A DNA stretch of 12,670 nt from Euryarchaeota archaeon TMED132 (lineage in GTDB: Archaea > Thermoplasmatota > Poseidoniia > Poseidoniales > Poseidoniaceae): NCBI GenBank assembly GCA_002172355.2, contig NHGH02000018.1, positions 1 to 12,670 of the forward strand, in the 5' to 3' direction. The position numbers were made by a program, and so were the translations under genes. This document shows, one piece after another, positions 1-7,379 of this stretch; position 1 is the first letter of the stretch, and each line of letters begins with the position of its first letter. The notes below the pieces were generated by a model. The model was given only the letters and a program-made list of their open reading frames with translations. It was not told the DNA's origin and did no database searches.

Positions 1-51
1 CAATTGCCATCAGCATGATAAGTTAGAAGCAGTTGCATTGTGGTGAGGGAC

Positions 52-963
52 ATGGGGTTTGCACGTACAGTAATCGGTTTGATTGCCCTTACTTCCGGTT
101 TTTTTTATCTGACATCAGCCTCTAGCTTAACCGAGAATGGTAAGTGGACTTTGATTGGACTAACCTTTGCTTTCACAACAATTTGGGTCTTGATGGGAGG
201 AAGAGAAAGAACACTATTGCCAGTGCAAAAAGCATCAACTCAAGTTGCTTCAACAGAAGAAACATTGGAAGAAGAAGTAGAAGAAGATTCAGATATCCCA
301 CAACCAGTAACTCAAGATTCTCTTGATGGTGCATCTCTTCGTGAGCGTAAATTGGCAAAAATAAAAGCTGCAGAACTAGAAAAACTAAATCTAGAATCTG
401 AAGATGAGGGAATGATTACTCTTGATGAAGTCGAGGTAGAAATTGAAGAATTACATACTGCTGATGAATATGTTGTTGAGGTAAGTCCTGAATCTGTAGA
501 AGATGCAGACATTGAAGTTACAGTTTCTAATCGCAGAATAAAGCATCAAGAAATTAGAAACAGAATAGAAAAAAGACGCCGAGGTCAATTGGCGGAGATT
601 AGAGCTTCAACTGTAAGAATGTGGGAAGAACATACTGCAGGTGAAGATTTGGTCGCAGTTCTTCAAACTGAGAATCATGGGCAAACTGTTCTTGTTGAAC
701 CAGAAAATCCACAACCTGGACATATTTACGGCGCTACATTCATAAGATTGGATGAGAATAAGATTTTGAAATTAAGAACTCCATTGGATGATGGCTTTGA
801 AGAAGTTGTAAAGAAGCCAAAACTACCAGAGTTATTAGGTCCAGATGGTATTGCTTTACCACCATTACCAGGGCTTGGAGAATTACCTCTTCCGCCTCTC
901 CCAGTGCCAGATTCTTCGGCAAGTAGTGCATTAGCAGCATTGAAGGATGAAATGGAAGATTAA
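52..963 (+). CDS. Unrecognised membrane-anchored acidic protein with proline-rich C-terminus
   Basis: I do not recognise a family. The 303-residue protein starts with two hydrophobic segments (about residues 5-23 and 32-48) with a short loop between them, so most of it should face one side of the membrane, probably the cytoplasm given the Arg-containing stretch after helix 2. Residues 68-82 are almost all Glu/Asp, and acidic stretches continue to about 155. Residues 160-195 are strongly basic and helical (RRIKHQEIRNRIEKRRR), a possible coiled coil or nucleic-acid/partner-binding patch. Residues 197-252 look like a small folded beta-rich domain. The tail (about 256-287) is rich in Pro and Leu with PPLP repeats. 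ATG 52 is preferred over GTG 40 or GTG 43 because GGTGAGG at 42-48 sits correctly upstream of it. The next gene follows after 13 bases, so the two are probably cotranscribed. The 51 bases upstream are too short to show a promoter. Confidence 0.75.
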   Translation: MGFARTVIGLIALTSGFFYLTSASSLTENGKWTLIGLTFAFTTIWVLMGGRERTLLPVQKASTQVASTEETLEEEVEEDSDIPQPVTQDSLDGASLRERKLAKIKAAELEKLNLESEDEGMITLDEVEVEIEELHTADEYVVEVSPESVEDADIEVTVSNRRIKHQEIRNRIEKRRRGQLAEIRASTVRMWEEHTAGEDLVAVLQTENHGQTVLVEPENPQPGHIYGATFIRLDENKILKLRTPLDDGFEEVVKKPKLPELLGPDGIALPPLPGLGELPLPPLPVPDSSASSALAALKDEMED

Positions 964-976
964 AGAGGCCACTTCG

Positions 977-1699
977 ATGATCTCTGAACAAAAATCAGAA
1001 GATACAACAGTTTCTAATCAAAGAAATTTGGCATTGCTCGGATTAATTTTAGTAGCCATTGCACCGAGTATTTCAGTGATAACCGGTTTTGCTTTCAAAG
1101 CAGGCCTATTAGCCATTTTTGTATTCATTTTTACCAAGGTTTGGATTTTTGGATTACCTGCATTCTGGTATTTACGTATCGAGAAAGGGGAAAAATCATT
1201 ATCCTGGCCAGAAAATGGAGGATGGAAAGTATCAACTCTCCTTGGTATAGGGATGCTAATAGTGATATTTATTGCTTATTTTTCGATAGGTGATAAGTTA
1301 CTGAGAGCGGATGAATTAACTGAAATCTTAGATAGCGTTGGATTGACTGTCGCTTGGAAATTTGCTTTAGCTATCATTTTCTGGGTATTCATTAATTCGG
1401 TATTAGAAGAATACGTATTTAGATGGTTTATCACATCTAAAATTGAGCAGTTAATTGGTGGAGTTTGGATTCCAATATTCCTTTCTGCTGGAATTTTTAC
1501 TGTTCACCATACTATTGCATTGGCATTTTTTATTGACCCATTGGGCAATTTTATTGCATCTCTTGGAGTTTTTATTGGAGGTGCGATTTTTTCTTGGTTA
1601 TACATGAGATATCGTAGTATTTGGGTTGCATGGGTTGCACATGCAATTGCAGATGTTGCAATCTTCATAATTGGTTGGAATATGGTAATCGGCTTCTGA
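977..1699 (+). CDS. CPBP family intramembrane glutamic/metalloprotease (CAAX/Abi type)
   Basis: The 240-residue protein is nearly all membrane helices and carries the three conserved CPBP (PF02517) motifs in order: EEYVFR with E144, E145 and R149; a histidine in FTVHHT (H177/H178); and a histidine in VAHAIAD (H222, followed by D226). These residues form the in-membrane active site of Rce1-like proteases. Family roles include processing prenylated proteins, bacteriocin immunity and pheromone maturation; the substrate here cannot be told. The N-terminal 15 residues are polar, followed by helices at about 17-35, 38-62, 86-105, 122-142, 165-185, 195-212 and 219-237. ATG 977 is chosen because AGAGG at 964-968 lies 8 bases upstream; ATG 947 would overlap the previous gene by 17 bases and add a polar Lys-rich leader. 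It is probably cotranscribed with the acidic membrane protein upstream, which makes that protein a possible partner (inference). Confidence 0.85.
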   Translation: MISEQKSEDTTVSNQRNLALLGLILVAIAPSISVITGFAFKAGLLAIFVFIFTKVWIFGLPAFWYLRIEKGEKSLSWPENGGWKVSTLLGIGMLIVIFIAYFSIGDKLLRADELTEILDSVGLTVAWKFALAIIFWVFINSVLEEYVFRWFITSKIEQLIGGVWIPIFLSAGIFTVHHTIALAFFIDPLGNFIASLGVFIGGAIFSWLYMRYRSIWVAWVAHAIADVAIFIIGWNMVIGF

Positions 1700-2551
1700 T
1701 TACTTATGTTTCCACTTAGGTGTTTCTCGATTCAAGAATGCTTGTACTCCAATTTCTTTGTCTTCGCTATCAAAAAGACCGGCAAAAGCATCTGCTTCGA
1801 TTGCTACACCTTCTTCTAATCCGACCTCGAGTGAGGTTCGGATTGTCGACTTTGCTACTGCCAAAGTATTGGAGGATTTGCTAGAGATAATTTTAGCCAT
1901 ATTCATTGTGAAATCTAATAGTTCCTCAGGGCTTACTACATGGTTAACCAGGCCTATTCGATTTGCTTCTTCTGCACCGACCATTTCTCCCGTCATAACC
2001 AGTTCCATGGTTTTTCCATATCCTATAAGTTTCATCAAACGCTGTGTTGCTCCATATCCAGGAATAAGGCCGAGGTTAATCTCTGGTGTTCCAAATTTAG
2101 AGCGAGTACTTGCAATTCGTATATCGCAAGAACAAGCGACTTCACAGCCACCTCCAAGAGCAAAACCATCTACCATTGCAATTGTAGGTTTGCTCAGAGA
2201 CCAGATTGCTTCCACACCATTATCGGTAAATTGAATCTTTATCTCCTCACTATTTTTTCCAACAAACTCTGTAATATCTGCACCGGCGACAAAAGCATTC
2301 GGCTTCGCTCTCTTCCCTTCAGCGGGAGGTAATGGTTGAGCACCTGTAATTATAACACAGCGAACAGAGTCTTCAGATTCAACCCACATGCACATTTTTT
2401 TAATTGAGTCCATCACATCTGAGTTCAATGCATTCAGTTTATTTGGACGATTGATTGTTACTAATGCTATACATCCTTTACTGGTATCCTCGCCATCTGA
2501 TGCAATTAATTCAACTTGAAGAACTTCGCTTTGTGGTACGCTCATGACCAT
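1700..2551 (-). CDS. Enoyl-CoA hydratase/isomerase (crotonase family)
   Basis: Crotonase-fold enzyme of 283 residues, usual length or slightly longer. Hydratases of this family add water across trans-2-enoyl-CoA in fatty acid or amino acid degradation. Visible motifs: NRPNKLNALN (34-43); the oxyanion-hole stretch AFVAGADI (86-93); GFALGGGCE (129-137); and FGTPEINLGLIPGYGATQRL (153-172). Both catalytic glutamates are present (E137 and E157), with the 20-residue spacing of E144/E164 in mammalian crotonase, so a true hydratase is likely rather than an isomerase with only one acid. The substrate cannot be assigned. Two loops are longer than usual: about residues 17-27, and residues 72-85 just before the oxyanion hole. 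The start is ATG 2551 or ATG 2545; neither has a clear Shine-Dalgarno site, so the message may be leaderless or short-leadered. It faces away from the ABC genes and abuts the protease gene stop to stop. Confidence 0.9.
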   Translation of the reverse strand: MVMSVPQSEVLQVELIASDGEDTSKGCIALVTINRPNKLNALNSDVMDSIKKMCMWVESEDSVRCVIITGAQPLPPAEGKRAKPNAFVAGADITEFVGKNSEEIKIQFTDNGVEAIWSLSKPTIAMVDGFALGGGCEVACSCDIRIASTRSKFGTPEINLGLIPGYGATQRLMKLIGYGKTMELVMTGEMVGAEEANRIGLVNHVVSPEELLDFTMNMAKIISSKSSNTLAVAKSTIRTSLEVGLEEGVAIEADAFAGLFDSEDKEIGVQAFLNRETPKWKHK

Positions 2552-2617
2552 GCCAGCAGGAAGGACTTCATGATTTATCCGTATTAATTTGTTAAACCAA
2601 TAGTAAAAAGCGGAGCG
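2552..2617. promoter_or_regulatory. Divergent promoter region (enoyl-CoA hydratase / ABC exporter)
   Basis: This 66-base gap separates two divergent genes, so it should hold both promoters. An AT-rich core at about 2573-2610 (TTTAT, ATTAATTTGTTAAA, TAGTAAAAAG) offers TATA-like sequences in both directions, but none is clearly a consensus box. Assignment rests mainly on gene orientation. Confidence 0.35.
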
Positions 2618-3412
2618 ATGTTAGGTCATCATATGGGTGAAACAGAAGTACCTTTGGTCAAGGCAGTAGATATGGCTAAGAAATTCGGCGACTTCATCGC
2701 TTTACATCCATTGAATGTCGAAGTTCATTCAGGTGAGTTCTTTGGAGTTTTTGGGCCTAATGGTGCAGGTAAATCGACATTCATCAAATTACTTACAGGG
2801 CAATTAAAACCGAGTAAGGGGTTAATAGAAATCCTAGGAATAAATGCTGTAAAAGACCCACAGAAACTCAAAGCCAACATTGGGATTGTTCCCGAGTCAG
2901 AATCACCACCATCATTTCTAACGCCAGTCGAGTTTCTTGAATTTGTAGCAACATTAAGGAATGTTGATGATTTTAAGAATGAAGTTGAATATTGGCTGGA
3001 TTGGTTCGGTTTAGAAGATAAAAGAAACACAATGTGTAAAGACCTATCAAAAGGCCAGCGCCAAAAAGTAATGCTAGCAGCAGCTTTTATTCACAAGCCA
3101 AAGTTATTATTTTTAGACGAGCCATTTGCCAATTTAGACCCAATATATCAGCGCAAATGTAGGCAATGGTTACTCGACCATGTTGAGCAGGGTGGTACAA
3201 TTTTTTTATGTTCTCACGTGTTAGAAATGGCAGAAAGAATGTGCAATAGGATGGCCATTATCAATGATGGGAAAGTACTTGCTGCAGGCTCTGTAGGCGA
3301 TCTAAAACTTTCCGATGATGAGACTTTAGAAGATGTTTTCATCAGGCTAGTTGGCCGTTCAATCGAAGATATGGAGAGACTTAACGAAGAAGGAATTTCT
3401 GAGGAGGAATAG
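2618..3412 (+). CDS. ABC-2 type transporter ATP-binding protein
   Basis: ATP-hydrolysing subunit of an exporter of the DrrA/CcmA/Nod type, acting at the cytoplasmic face of the membrane. In 264 residues all main nucleotide-binding elements are visible: Walker A GPNGAGKST (46-54), signature LSKGQ (143-147, a variant of LSGGQ), Walker B LLFLDEP (163-169, with D167 and catalytic E168), D-loop ANLD (171-174) and switch histidine H200. The Q-loop position reads IGIVPESES, so the usual Gln is Glu (E93). The end is an acidic tail (about 243-264) after a TLEDVFIRLVG motif common in this subfamily. Start: ATG 2618 has GGAG only 2 bases upstream, which is too close; ATG 2633 has AGGT at 2623-2626 with a better 6-base spacing, so the protein may be 5 residues shorter. 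The stop codon lies 2 bases before the start of the permease gene, so the two form an operon. Confidence 0.92.
   Translation: MLGHHMGETEVPLVKAVDMAKKFGDFIALHPLNVEVHSGEFFGVFGPNGAGKSTFIKLLTGQLKPSKGLIEILGINAVKDPQKLKANIGIVPESESPPSFLTPVEFLEFVATLRNVDDFKNEVEYWLDWFGLEDKRNTMCKDLSKGQRQKVMLAAAFIHKPKLLFLDEPFANLDPIYQRKCRQWLLDHVEQGGTIFLCSHVLEMAERMCNRMAIINDGKVLAAGSVGDLKLSDDETLEDVFIRLVGRSIEDMERLNEEGISEEE
3401..3407 (+). promoter_or_regulatory. Ribosome binding site for TTG start of ABC permease
   Basis: GAGGAGG lies inside the last codons of the ATPase gene, 7 bases before TTG 3415. It decides the start of the permease gene, as the next in-frame ATG is 36 codons downstream and would drop a stretch of polar N-terminus. 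Confidence 0.7.
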
Positions 3413-3414
3413 GC

Positions 3415-5109
3415 TTGCCTGGTATTTTGATTTCATCTAAAGATTGGGATGAAGTGGAATCCAACACTAAACTGACCAATCTTGGAACAGGTTCTCAAGG
3501 GCAAAAATTGCATACTCCAATGAGGGGGATTTCTGCTTTTACCGCAACCTTCAAAGTAATGTTCAAGGAAGAATTCAGGAAAAATATAGAATTTGCTAAA
3601 GCGAGACAAGTAATCTTGTTCCCTCTTTTATTATCAGTAGTTACAATGATTTCAACCATTGGATTACAATTCCTTGTAGGTGATTCTGCAGCACAAACCA
3701 GTGATATCGAATCGAAAACTTTCACATGGCAAGAGTTACGTTTTGGCCTACATTTACCATTACTGGTTTTTAGCCTTGGAATGGGGACATTTGCATTTAT
3801 GGGTCGAGAAGCCTTGATTCGCAGGACGGGGACTAAAAATTTCTTACTCGCTTCTCCTGCTTTGCAACCATTACCAAATTCAGTTGCTCACTTTGTTTAC
3901 TTCGTCAAGGATTTATGCTTCTATGTTTTGCTAATACTTTCTCCAATAATTTTTGGAATGTTTTTGGGAATTGGACTTGAGACTGTTGCATCTATCAATA
4001 CTCCTTTGGAAATTAGTAGTTTGCCATGGACTTGGATTGCGATGGTGGTAACGCTCGCGCAGGGCTTGGTATTTTCATTCCTTGCCTCAGCATTGTGGAT
4101 GCGTGGTAGGCCGTACACAATTTTTGGTCCAATGCTGATAGTATTATTCGGAATTAGTGCAGGTATTGGGATGTTTGATTTGGAATGGTTCTTACTAGGT
4201 CTAAAGGTTCAATCGAGTCAGAATATATTGATAGCTATATTTTCATTTATTGTCTGTATTGGTTTAGGTTATCTCTCATCCTTACTCATAGTGGATGATT
4301 TTGATGTGAGTGTTGTCGAGAAAGGCGATATGCTACAACCAATTTATCAGCGGCTAGGATTCCTTGGTAAGGGAGAGGTTAGGCTGATAGTTGCTAAGGA
4401 ATTTGTCGATTTATTCCGCTCAGGTTCTATCAAAAAGATGACGGTATCTTATGCTATTCCACTTTTGGTATTACTAGGTATGGCTTGGCTAATCGACTTT
4501 GCCGAAGCACCAATACCGATTAATCTGCTGTCATATGCTCCATTCTTAGGATTTTTTGGATTCAATTTTTACTCATGGTTGACAATTTTGGATTCTCCCG
4601 AATTCATGAATGGCCTTCCACTTAGAGTACCCCAATTGATCAGAGCAAAAGTCGTAGTCTACTTTTTGGCAACATCATGGATATCTCTGATATTCATTGT
4701 TTTGATGGCTTGGAGATTAGATGAGTGGGCATCCCTTCCAACCAGCATCATTGTAATGTTTGCAAATTCGATATACATTGTAGCATTAACTGCTTATCTT
4801 ATGGGTCTTAGGCCTAATCAAGCAATATTTGATGCATCGATAATGGTATGGTTTTGGATTGGAACAGTATTGCCTCTTCTGGGTCTATTTTTACTTTCCT
4901 TTACTCAAGGAGATGTCACCCTTTATGGTAATTGGTGGGAACGAGCATCCCAAGATGGCCTTGCAGCAACAGCAGCAATGTATGATGAGAGTTTAGTTCA
5001 ACAAGGATATATGGGTATGATAATTATTTCAGTTATTTTACTTATGGCTTCTACTCTACTATGGAAATTGATGGATAGGCGCTGGGGAGACTCGCATTTC
5101 AACAACTAA
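3415..5109 (+). CDS. ABC exporter permease, 12 predicted helices, duplicated halves
   Basis: Membrane subunit paired with the ATPase gene just upstream (2-base gap). Its 564 residues hold about 12 hydrophobic segments: 66-88, 111-130, 160-186, 206-229, 234-253, 269-292, then 345-361, 371-392, 412-432, 444-464, 474-496 and 533-551. Each six-helix half is preceded by a charged, probably interfacial helix (FKEEFRKNIEFAKAR at 50-64; VAKEFVDLFRSGSIKKM at 326-342). This suggests an internal duplication, so one polypeptide may supply both transmembrane domains and work with an ATPase dimer. Half-size ABC-2 permeases have about 250-400 residues. The first 45 residues are polar and not membrane-inserted. 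The start is TTG 3415, supported by a good Shine-Dalgarno site. The exported substrate is unknown. No specific family name could be assigned by eye; the call rests on topology and on pairing with the ATPase. Confidence 0.8.
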   Translation: MPGILISSKDWDEVESNTKLTNLGTGSQGQKLHTPMRGISAFTATFKVMFKEEFRKNIEFAKARQVILFPLLLSVVTMISTIGLQFLVGDSAAQTSDIESKTFTWQELRFGLHLPLLVFSLGMGTFAFMGREALIRRTGTKNFLLASPALQPLPNSVAHFVYFVKDLCFYVLLILSPIIFGMFLGIGLETVASINTPLEISSLPWTWIAMVVTLAQGLVFSFLASALWMRGRPYTIFGPMLIVLFGISAGIGMFDLEWFLLGLKVQSSQNILIAIFSFIVCIGLGYLSSLLIVDDFDVSVVEKGDMLQPIYQRLGFLGKGEVRLIVAKEFVDLFRSGSIKKMTVSYAIPLLVLLGMAWLIDFAEAPIPINLLSYAPFLGFFGFNFYSWLTILDSPEFMNGLPLRVPQLIRAKVVVYFLATSWISLIFIVLMAWRLDEWASLPTSIIVMFANSIYIVALTAYLMGLRPNQAIFDASIMVWFWIGTVLPLLGLFLLSFTQGDVTLYGNWWERASQDGLAATAAMYDESLVQQGYMGMIIISVILLMASTLLWKLMDRRWGDSHFNN

Positions 5110-5148
5110 TTCGTCATGAATTAAAACTTCTACAAGTAGCATGAGAGG

Positions 5149-5154
5149 TATATT
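5149..5154 (+). promoter_or_regulatory. Candidate TATA box for UPF0200 kinase gene
   Basis: TATATT lies 28-33 bases before ATG 5182. At the usual archaeal spacing from TATA box to transcription start, the message would begin close to the ATG, giving a leaderless or nearly leaderless transcript. Only a weak AAGGG (5171-5175) precedes the ATG, which fits this reading. Confidence 0.4.
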
Positions 5155-5181
5155 CAAGGGCGTCCTTCTCAAGGGCAGTTC

Positions 5182-5736
5182 ATGGGAAGAGTCCTTGCGG
5201 TGTGTGGTTTGCCAGGCTCTGGGAAAGGCGAGTTCGCTGCAGTTATACAACGTTCGGGGATTCCAATCTTGTCCATGGGTGACATGGTTAGGGCGGAAGT
5301 AAGGCGGCTCGGTGTTGAAGAAAGTCCAGGAATTTTTGGGCAAGTCGCCGCTCAGTTAAGGTCCGAATTTGGCGATGATGTATTGGCAAAAAGGCTATGC
5401 GACGCGGTGGATGAATTGCTTGAAGAAAACCCTATAATTCTCATAGAAGGTCTTAGAGGGACAGCAGAATTTGATTTATTTCATTCTAGGTGGGGTGAAA
5501 TATTTTCGACAATAGCAATCACTGCCTCTATGGATGTTCGGTTTCAAAGAATACAAAGCAGGGGTCGTTCAGAAGATGGCGACTATGCTGCCTTTGAAGT
5601 GAGGGAAAAACGAGAAACAGGATGGGGTCTTGATAAGTTGATTGAGTCGGCGGATATCGTTCTTCCAAATGATTCGAATCTAGAAGATTTTTACTCCCTA
5701 TGTGAAAAGTGGCTCGAACAATTTCAAAACTCTTGA
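5182..5736 (+). CDS. UPF0200 family archaeal P-loop kinase (dephospho-CoA kinase-like)
   Basis: Small 184-residue P-loop protein of the archaeal UPF0200 type, related to nucleotide kinases and CoaE. The P-loop GLPGSGKG is at 9-16, followed by the family-typical SMGDMVRAEVRRLG (31-44), a Walker-B-like strand IILIEGLRG (85-93), and a basic lid-like segment RIQSRGRSEDGDYAAF (123-138) holding the RGR(x)ED pattern seen in this family. Length is usual. The residue after the P-loop lysine is Gly16 and is followed by Glu, whereas UPF0200 members usually have GKSE, so the magnesium-coordinating Ser/Thr is missing or moved. Substrate is not established for the family; a nucleotide or CoA precursor is a guess. 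It lies alone between the ABC exporter and the pilus-like operon, with a likely promoter of its own and a T-rich stretch after it. I see no direct link to either neighbour. Confidence 0.8.
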   Translation: MGRVLAVCGLPGSGKGEFAAVIQRSGIPILSMGDMVRAEVRRLGVEESPGIFGQVAAQLRSEFGDDVLAKRLCDAVDELLEENPIILIEGLRGTAEFDLFHSRWGEIFSTIAITASMDVRFQRIQSRGRSEDGDYAAFEVREKRETGWGLDKLIESADIVLPNDSNLEDFYSLCEKWLEQFQNS

Positions 5737-5740
5737 CGGC

Positions 5741-5750
5741 TTTTGGTTTT
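5741..5750 (+). terminator. Candidate oligo-T terminator after UPF0200 gene
   Basis: TTTTGGTTTT starts 4 bases after the stop codon, and further T-rich sequence (GGTTTTCT) follows at 5766-5773. Archaeal transcription can end at T tracts without a hairpin, and none is seen here. Placement between two genes with separate promoter candidates supports it, but the tract is interrupted by GG. Confidence 0.3.
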
Positions 5751-5792
5751 GTCTCGCAGGGTTGTGGTTTTCTGTTAGAATTTCACCGAAGT

Positions 5793-5798
5793 GTTATA
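5793..5798 (+). promoter_or_regulatory. Candidate TATA box for the pilus-like operon
   Basis: GTTATAGT around 5793-5800 is the best TATA-like element in the 106-base gap before the operon. Transcription would start near 5820-5825, leaving a leader of about 20 bases that contains the ribosome binding site GAGGG (5831-5835), 7 bases before ATG 5843. Confidence 0.35.
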
Positions 5799-5842
5799 GT
5801 CGGCCGATGCATGTGATAGAATGCTTCGGCGAGGGATAATGT

Positions 5843-7366
5843 ATGGCGCGAAAAAAAGGGAGTAGAGGTAAACGCCAAAGAGCCCAGCAAAGAGCGCAGT
5901 ATGATGAGCTTGACAAATACCCTGTTTTACCGCCTCACGCATTTGCTAGAGTCGTGAGAGATAGACAAACTCTAAACATTATTTATCAAATTATCGAACC
6001 CCCTATGACAAAGAAAGAAGAGGGCTATAGAGACGAAATTATGGATATCTTCATTCGTTCCTTGACAGCTAATATCGAAGAGATAGATGCCAATCCAGAA
6101 GCATACATCAGAACGGCTATGGATAAAGTCATCAAATCATATGGTATGAAAATTAACAAGAAGTCAAAATCTAAGATTTTTTATTACCTTAAAAGAGATT
6201 TGATAGGATACGGACAGATGGATGTTTTGATGAATGATGCTAACGTAGAAGACATTTCGTGCGATGGTACAAATGTTCCTATTTTTGCTTATCATCGTAA
6301 ATTCGAATCAGTGGAAACTACTTGTGTTTGGCCTGAAGATGATTTATTGGAATCATATGTTATCAAACTCGCACAGAGATGTGGTAAGCACATTTCAGTT
6401 GCTGACCCACTTTTGGATGCAACACTGATGGATGGTTCAAGAATTGTTATGAAACTTGGACATGAAGTTTCCACTCGTGGTTCATCATTCTGTATTCGTA
6501 GATTCAAGGATGATCCATTCTCTCCTGCAGATATTATTGCATTTAGAACAATGTCATCACTAATGGTTTCTTATCTGTGGATTGCGTTCCAGAATGAAGT
6601 CCCAATGCTATTTGTAGGGGGTACTGCATCAGGAAAGACCACAACTCTGAACGCTATGTGTATTTTTATTCCATGGCAAATGAAGATTGTTTCCATTGAA
6701 TCAACACGTGAAGTTAACATTCCTCAACCAAATTGGGTACCAGGTCTAACTCGGCAAGGTTTTGGTGGAGAATCAACAGAGGGAGTTATCGGTGAGTTCG
6801 AGTTACTAAAAGCCGCACTTCGTGAACGGCCTGAATATATTATTGTGGGTGAGATTCGTGGTGCTGAGGCTTATGTTCTGTTCCAGGCTATGGCTACAGG
6901 TCACTGTGCTTATTCAACAGTGCACGCAGATTCGGTCCCATCTCTTGTTCACAGATTAGAGAATAAACCGATTGATATCCCTCGAGTTCTCCTCCCTGCA
7001 CTTGAGGCTTGTTGTATTCAAATTCAGACAAGAATTAATGGAAAGCGTGTTCGAAGAACTAAGCAAATAGTTGAGATTGTCGGGATCGACCCTAACTCAC
7101 TGGAAGTAATCACGAATGAAGTATTCCGTTGGGATGTAAACACTGATGATTTCATATTTAGTGGTAAATCATATGTTCTTGAGAAAATTATGGTAAAATT
7201 AAACTATTCACAAGATGATATGAGAAGAGAATTAAGGACTCGTAAAAGAATTCTTGAATGGATGGTATTGAATGATATCCGTAAGGCTGACCAAGTTTCA
7301 CAGATAGTCACCGAATACTATGTACGTCCAAATGAAATTCTAGCACGTGTCGACGGTCTACGTTGA
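5843..7366 (+). CDS. Type II/IV secretion system ATPase (FlaI/TadA/GspE-like)
   Basis: Cytoplasmic hexameric motor ATPase of the archaellum / type IV pilus / Tad superfamily, 507 residues. The first 45 residues start very basic (MARKKGSRGKRQRAQQRAQ) and may touch the membrane or a partner. Residues about 50-240 are the N-terminal domain. The RecA-like core follows: RGSSFCIRRF (212-221), Walker A GGTASGKTT (259-267, K265), an Asp-box region VSIESTREV (283-291), Walker B with IIVGEIRGAE (333-342, E337) and the His box with H354 and STVHAD (358-363). In the Asp box the expected IEDT is IEST (S287). The start is ATG 5843, with GAGGG 7 bases upstream. It heads the operon, and the next gene starts 13 bases after its stop. 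ATPase, membrane platform and pilin-like genes in a row indicate that it powers assembly of a surface filament or pseudopilus; extension and retraction cannot be told apart. Confidence 0.93.
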   Translation: MARKKGSRGKRQRAQQRAQYDELDKYPVLPPHAFARVVRDRQTLNIIYQIIEPPMTKKEEGYRDEIMDIFIRSLTANIEEIDANPEAYIRTAMDKVIKSYGMKINKKSKSKIFYYLKRDLIGYGQMDVLMNDANVEDISCDGTNVPIFAYHRKFESVETTCVWPEDDLLESYVIKLAQRCGKHISVADPLLDATLMDGSRIVMKLGHEVSTRGSSFCIRRFKDDPFSPADIIAFRTMSSLMVSYLWIAFQNEVPMLFVGGTASGKTTTLNAMCIFIPWQMKIVSIESTREVNIPQPNWVPGLTRQGFGGESTEGVIGEFELLKAALRERPEYIIVGEIRGAEAYVLFQAMATGHCAYSTVHADSVPSLVHRLENKPIDIPRVLLPALEACCIQIQTRINGKRVRRTKQIVEIVGIDPNSLEVITNEVFRWDVNTDDFIFSGKSYVLEKIMVKLNYSQDDMRRELRTRKRILEWMVLNDIRKADQVSQIVTEYYVRPNEILARVDGLR

Positions 7367-7379
7367 TGGGGGAATAAGA

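Noticed and set aside
1758..2332. Plus-strand open frames inside the hydratase gene
   Set aside because: They are shadows of the strongly supported crotonase gene on the minus strand.
5106..5121. Small inverted repeat (AATTC / GAATT) after the permease stop codon
   Set aside because: Arms of only five bases with a short loop and no following T tract; too weak to call a terminator or operator.
5059..5343. Minus-strand 94-codon open frame spanning the ABC permease end and the UPF0200 start
   Set aside because: It overlaps two well-supported genes, and no motif or ribosome site supports it.
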